NCBI GenBank assembly: GCA_965205225.1
Contig: CBDBFZ010000002.1
Location: 558,001 to 622,000 of the forward strand
Origin: Litorimonas sp965205225
GTDB taxonomy: Bacteria > Pseudomonadota > Alphaproteobacteria > Caulobacterales > Maricaulaceae
Length of the DNA: 64,000 bases
Direction: 5' to 3'
The stretch's first letter is position 1. Every line of letters begins with the position of its first letter. The notes beneath the pieces were generated by a model. The model worked only from the letters and a program-made list of their open reading frames with translations, did no database searches and had not been told where the DNA came from. Shown in pieces: positions 60,340 through 64,000 of this stretch. A program made the position numbers and the translations under genes.

Positions 60340-61722
60340 TTGGGCCACACAATGGGACACAAAATGGGCTACATTATGAGCGAGATGAAGACACTCGACC
60401 AATATCTGAAACAGCGCAAAGGCCGCTGGTATTACGTGCGGCGCATGCCGCTACGCTATGCAGAAGTTGATAAACGACGGCTAATCAAGAGCGCACTCAA
60501 AACCTCCTCACGGGAAGTCGCTAGAGCGCGGCGGGATTCGCTCGCCGAGGCGGATGATCTTTACTGGTCGTCGCTCACTACATCTCAAGCCAAAGGCGCG
60601 AGCGCTTCTGCTGTCTCACGCTATCGCGCCGCCAAGGCTCGCGCCTTTGCGCGCGGTTACATCTACACGCCTGTGGAGGACCTGTCCGCTCAAAACGATA
60701 TGTCAGAAGTCATAGACCGCCTCCGCGCATTAGAGGGCAGTCTTGGAACACGGCAAGCCATCCCCGAAACTGATGCTCTGCTCGGAATGGCTCCCAAAGC
60801 CTCAATCCCCATCAGCGAGGCCTTCGAACTCTATTGCGATAAAATCAGCATTGGTGACCAAAAAGGTAAATCTCCAGACCAACGCCGTAACTGGCGCAAG
60901 GTGAAAGCCCGCGCCGTCCAGAATTTCATTCGTCTGCGCGGTGATAAGCCTATGGCCGAGATTGACCGTCAAGATGGACAAGCCTTCTATGAATGGTGGG
61001 GCGCAAGAGTTGACCCTAAAGACGGTTCCAAGCCCCGTAGCGGCAATAGTGGAAATAAAGACCTAACGAACCTACGCATCCTGTTCCGGTCTTACTGGTC
61101 ATATGAAGGCGAACCTAAGCGCGATAACCCCTTTGACGGACTGCGCTTTAAGAATGTCGTTTACAAAGACATCCCGCCTTTCTCAATCGACTGGCTGCAA
61201 AATAAAATTCTGGCGAAGGACGCGCTCAAATCGCTGAATGAGGATGCGCGCTTCATCGTCTATGCGATGATAGAAACGGGCTGTCGTCCAAGCGAGATCG
61301 CCAATCTTCGCAAAGAGCACATCATCTTAGATGCTGATGTTCCTCATCTAAAAATTCGCCCCACAGCTAATCGCAAGCTCAAATCAAAATCGGCTAGTCG
61401 CGATATACCCCTTCTCGGCGTGTCACTCGAAGCTATGAGACAAAGGCCTAACGGTTTCCAACGCTATCGGGACAAAGGCTCTCTCTTGTCGCAGACACTC
61501 ATGAAGCGGTTCAAAGCCGATGGTCTTTTCGAGTCTCCAGATCACCGCATTTACTCAATTCGTCATGCTTTTGAGAAACGGATGCTGGAAGCGGACATCG
61601 ATTACGGCCTTCGCTGTATTCTGATGGGGCACCACAACACGCGGCCTAGTTATGGCGATGGCGGTTCGTTAGAATATAGGCGCGATCAAATGAAGAAATT
61701 TACGCTTGATAAGACGTCCTGA
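60340..61722 (+). CDS. Tyrosine recombinase (integrase) of a tRNA-Thr island
   Basis: A 460-residue phage-type integrase. The N-terminal DUF6538-like segment (YLKQRKGRWYYVRRMP) is followed by a core-binding domain (~160-280) and the catalytic domain. The catalytic residues are Arg in ETGCRPSEIANL, the IYSIRHAFEKRM box (R of HxxR, first His replaced), a His in LMGHHNTRPSY and the nucleophile Tyr in the same motif. Several in-frame ATGs near the start (60340, 60379) leave the exact start open. Its place beside tRNA-Thr marks the left end of an integrated element that extends past the right edge. Confidence 0.92.
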   Translation: MGHTMGHKMGYIMSEMKTLDQYLKQRKGRWYYVRRMPLRYAEVDKRRLIKSALKTSSREVARARRDSLAEADDLYWSSLTTSQAKGASASAVSRYRAAKARAFARGYIYTPVEDLSAQNDMSEVIDRLRALEGSLGTRQAIPETDALLGMAPKASIPISEAFELYCDKISIGDQKGKSPDQRRNWRKVKARAVQNFIRLRGDKPMAEIDRQDGQAFYEWWGARVDPKDGSKPRSGNSGNKDLTNLRILFRSYWSYEGEPKRDNPFDGLRFKNVVYKDIPPFSIDWLQNKILAKDALKSLNEDARFIVYAMIETGCRPSEIANLRKEHIILDADVPHLKIRPTANRKLKSKSASRDIPLLGVSLEAMRQRPNGFQRYRDKGSLLSQTLMKRFKADGLFESPDHRIYSIRHAFEKRMLEADIDYGLRCILMGHHNTRPSYGDGGSLEYRRDQMKKFTLDKTS

Positions 61723-61741
61723 TCGACTTCAAATTAATCCC

Positions 61742-63308
61742 GTGGCTGTGTGAAAACAGCCTGGGCAATGCGTCGATTTCAGTGGATTTAATTTAGGACA
61801 AGCTTTCCCCTTAGGCTTGGATCACCCGGATTAGTTTCTTCACTCCGAACATGCTGATCATCCGGCGGATATTATAAGCTAGAACCGATAGACTCATCTC
61901 TGTTTTGACGTTTTTGAGGCGTTTGGTCAGGAAGTGCGTGGCACCCATCCATGACTTCAGCGTCCCGAACGGATGCTCGACCGTCGCCCTTCGGATGGCC
62001 ATGGCTTCCGGGAGGTCATTCAATCGCGTCAACATAGCGTCGATGATGTCCTCATTGACCCAGCGTTTGATCCGCCGTTGTTTCCCCGTCGTGCATTTGG
62101 CTTTGACGGGACAGGCCGCGCATTCGTCCGGCCAGTAAACTTGCATGTCCTTGCCCTGTTCAACTGACATGAAGCGATAGGTCATCTTCTGACCACCTGG
62201 GCATTGGTAACTATTGTCTTCGGGCTGATAGAGGAAGTCATGTTTGCCAAAGCGGCCCGCGGCTTTAGAGCCAGATGTGTAAGGCTTGGGCACGTATGTT
62301 GTAGCGCCCAGTTTCTCAGTCGCCATAATTTCTGCACCGCTGAAGTAGCCACGATCTGCAAAGACTGTAATGTCTTTTCGTCCAATGGCGGCTTGGCCTT
62401 GTTTCGTCATCTTTGTGAGCTGCACTTTGTCAGAGACAGTGTTTGTTACCTCATGCGCGACAATGAGATGGTGCTCGGTATCGACAACCGTCTGTACGTT
62501 ATACCCCACCATACCAGCCTTTGTGCTGGTCGCCATAGCCACTGAGTCCGGGTCAGTTAAGGATACTTGTTTCTTAGAAGACGCGGCGAGATCATCTTTC
62601 AACTGTTGAAGCTCAGCCATCTTCTCACGCATTGACGTAATCTTTTCCTTGAGGCGTTCAGTCTTGGCCTCAGCGGCCTCGCCTTCCTGTAAATCCGTCG
62701 CGTCCAGTGCATGAAGGTATTTCTCTATAGAATGCTCAATCTGGCCGATGCGCCGCGTGAGCTTGCCGCGTGTGAAGTTCTTTTCTCTCGCGTTCACGGC
62801 CTTGAACTTGGCTCCATCAATCGCAACCATTGTGCGCGCGAACAGACCAACGTCACGGCAAAGAGTCACAAATTGAGAACAGGTTGATTGGATAGCGGTG
62901 CCGTTGTCTTTTCTAAAGTCAGCAATCGTTTTGAAGTCAGGTGCAAGCTTGCCCGTCAGCCACATAAGCTCAACATTACGCCCCGCTTCGCGTTCAAGCC
63001 TACGGCTAGATTGGATACAGTTGAGATAGCCGTAAATGTAGAGCTTGAGCAAAATAGACGGATGATAACCGGGACGGCCTGTCGCCTTGGGCCGGACGCG
63101 CTCGAAACCCATTGAGAGTAAATCTAGTTCATCAACGTAGGCATCAATGACGCGAACAGTATTATCTTCATCGATATACTCGTCCAGACTTTCAGGAAAT
63201 AATATGGACTGATTTCGATCTTGGCCTTCAATAAAGCGCTTCACAATAAACCTCCGATTCAATCACCGGAACTATATCACAAAAAACTAACCGTTTTCAC
63301 ACAGCCAC
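61742..63308 (-). mobile_element. IS1182-family insertion sequence, intact
   Basis: A 1567-bp element bounded by perfect 16-base inverted repeats gtggctgtgtgaaaac (61742-61757 and inverted at 63293-63308). It is flanked by the direct repeat tccc (61738-61741 and 63309-63312). The intact ends, duplicated target and intact transposase point to a recent insertion just downstream of the integrase gene. Confidence 0.93.
61811..63244 (-). CDS. IS1182-family transposase
   Basis: A 477-residue DDE transposase with YHPSILLKLYIYGYLNCIQSSR, the catalytic Asp in VAIDGAKFKAVN, Asp in VFADRGYFSGAEI, a Cys cluster (CAACPVKAKCTTGKQ) and the catalytic Glu in ATVEHPFGTLKSWMG. GTG at 63244 is the likely start, with GGAGG six bases upstream. 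It gives the family's usual MKRFIEGQDRNQ opening, whereas a longer TTG start would put the ribosome binding site inside the gene. Confidence 0.94.
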   Translation of the reverse strand: MKRFIEGQDRNQSILFPESLDEYIDEDNTVRVIDAYVDELDLLSMGFERVRPKATGRPGYHPSILLKLYIYGYLNCIQSSRRLEREAGRNVELMWLTGKLAPDFKTIADFRKDNGTAIQSTCSQFVTLCRDVGLFARTMVAIDGAKFKAVNAREKNFTRGKLTRRIGQIEHSIEKYLHALDATDLQEGEAAEAKTERLKEKITSMREKMAELQQLKDDLAASSKKQVSLTDPDSVAMATSTKAGMVGYNVQTVVDTEHHLIVAHEVTNTVSDKVQLTKMTKQGQAAIGRKDITVFADRGYFSGAEIMATEKLGATTYVPKPYTSGSKAAGRFGKHDFLYQPEDNSYQCPGGQKMTYRFMSVEQGKDMQVYWPDECAACPVKAKCTTGKQRRIKRWVNEDIIDAMLTRLNDLPEAMAIRRATVEHPFGTLKSWMGATHFLTKRLKNVKTEMSLSVLAYNIRRMISMFGVKKLIRVIQA

Positions 63309-63312
63309 TCCC

Positions 63313-63643
63313 CATTGCGATCTAGACCAGCATCTTGATTGACGCGGATTTGTGACATTCGGTTAGATGTTAATACTTATAAAGTTTGGCTTAGGACGTA
63401 CTGAGATCTGCTACAATTGCACTAACAGCAGCCCCCAAGCTTTCGGTTGTTCACCCCCTAATGGACCTCCCTTGAGAACTTGTCACGTCGACCTTTCCCG
63501 TTGTCCAGACATCTGCATCGAAAAGATGCGACGTCCCTTTGAATACCAAGAAGGCCTTCCGCATTTCTACTTTTTTAATTGGGTCTGATTGATTTAAAAC
63601 AATACTAATCTACATTAGTATCCACGCACATAAATTAACATCC
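63313..63643. other. AT-rich island DNA without a clear gene
   Basis: No gene I can support. An inverted repeat ATACTAAT (63602-63609) and ATTAGTAT (63614-63621) is followed on the minus strand by TTGTTTT, so it may terminate the minus-strand gene that ends at 63644. The base composition is clearly more AT-rich than the core regions. Confidence 0.4.
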
Positions 63644-64000
63644 TCAAGTGTTTTTTTTTAAATTATCGACCGAAATAATTTTGACGTTTCGGATATAGCG
63701 TATCGAAGCGTTGTATACGTCTTGGGACCTAGCTTTTTTGTCATGCCAGACCTTGCCTTTTGCCATACTTAATTTAGCTTCCTCATTTAATTTTGAAAAG
63801 AGCACAACATTTTCAAAGTCCTCACTCGACATCCAGTTCTCGTGTGCTAGCACATTTCTAAGTTCATAGATTTCGAGGAATAGCTCTCTCGCATAATTAA
63901 ACACTGTCGATATTACTAAATCTTCTTCACTGTATTCAAAAGAGGTAAGAAAATCCATTCTAGCTTTTGGGTTAGGTGAATTTTTCAACGTTTGCTTCGC
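63644..64000 (-). CDS. Hypothetical protein with RNxxxH motif, cut by the right edge
   Basis: The minus-strand frame is open to the end of the window (119 codons visible), so the N-terminus is missing. The protein is mostly helical and charged. It contains FLEIYELRNVLAHENW, an R-N-x-x-x-H pattern as in HEPN domains and common in island-encoded proteins of unknown function. It belongs to the putative tRNA-Thr island. High AT content fits foreign origin. Confidence 0.6.
   Translation of the reverse strand, partial: AKQTLKNSPNPKARMDFLTSFEYSEEDLVISTVFNYARELFLEIYELRNVLAHENWMSSEDFENVVLFSKLNEEAKLSMAKGKVWHDKKARSQDVYNASIRYIRNVKIISVDNLKKNT

Noticed and set aside
63367..63588. 73-codon plus-strand frame right of the IS1182 element
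   Set aside because: No ribosome binding site, motif or family. AT-rich surroundings make chance frames likely.

Overview
The window is chromosomal DNA of an alphaproteobacterium, most likely a marine, Caulobacter-like lineage (Caulobacterales/Maricaulales type). This inference rests on a split proton-translocating transhydrogenase (pntAA-pntAB-pntB) preceded by an aa3-oxidase subunit IV-like gene, a DivJ-like histidine kinase, a DUF1491 gene, the KFSTS-type MetG and moderately high GC. No rRNA or species-diagnostic gene is present.

Layout. 0-2 kb: an ankyrin-repeat gene cut by the left edge, then a decayed DUF4349-like gene. 2-13 kb: core genes, namely a renalase-like flavoprotein, an ABC exporter whose permease is fused to an M1 peptidase, a sigma-54 response regulator with a tiny secreted protein behind it, and pntAA-AB-B. 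13-17 kb: an insertion-sequence graveyard (IS256, IS1595 and IS481/IS3-type remnants, a HigA remnant) around a HEPN-like gene and a second, secreted ankyrin protein. 17-39 kb: core metabolism, namely YcaQ, glycosylasparaginase, an MscK-like channel, Uup-type ABC-F, YceI, PPK2, an acyl-CoA ligase, PutA, a ferredoxin reductase, pstSCAB, a MATE pump and DUF1491. 39.7-46.5 kb: an accessory tandem array of a unit made of a secreted thermonuclease, a two-helix membrane protein and a convergent secreted Sel1-repeat protein. It is present as three copies (A, B, truncated C), with an IS5-family element inserted exactly between B and C. 46.5-60 kb: core genes again, namely a DivJ-like kinase, SufE, an HNH nuclease with small membrane proteins, ppx-ppk1, ptsN-hpf, a TspO-like protein, two DUF805 proteins with metG, a CPBP protease and a DUF1761 protein. 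60.2 kb to the right edge: tRNA-Thr(UGU), a tyrosine integrase beside it, an intact IS1182-family element and AT-rich DNA. This looks like the start of an integrative island running past the edge.

Functional themes. Phosphate and polyphosphate handling is over-represented: pstSCAB for uptake, ppk1 and ppx for polyP synthesis and breakdown, and PPK2 for polyP-driven nucleotide phosphorylation. The most unusual part is the nuclease/membrane/Sel1 array. Copy A keeps the nuclease catalytic glutamate, copy B has lysine there, and copy C is broken and has lost two catalytic residues. The Sel1 repeat number differs between copies, and copy A has lost most of the middle gene. Two genes (ycaQ and ppx) have no ATG/GTG/TTG start that would encode the conserved N-terminus and appear to start at CTG.
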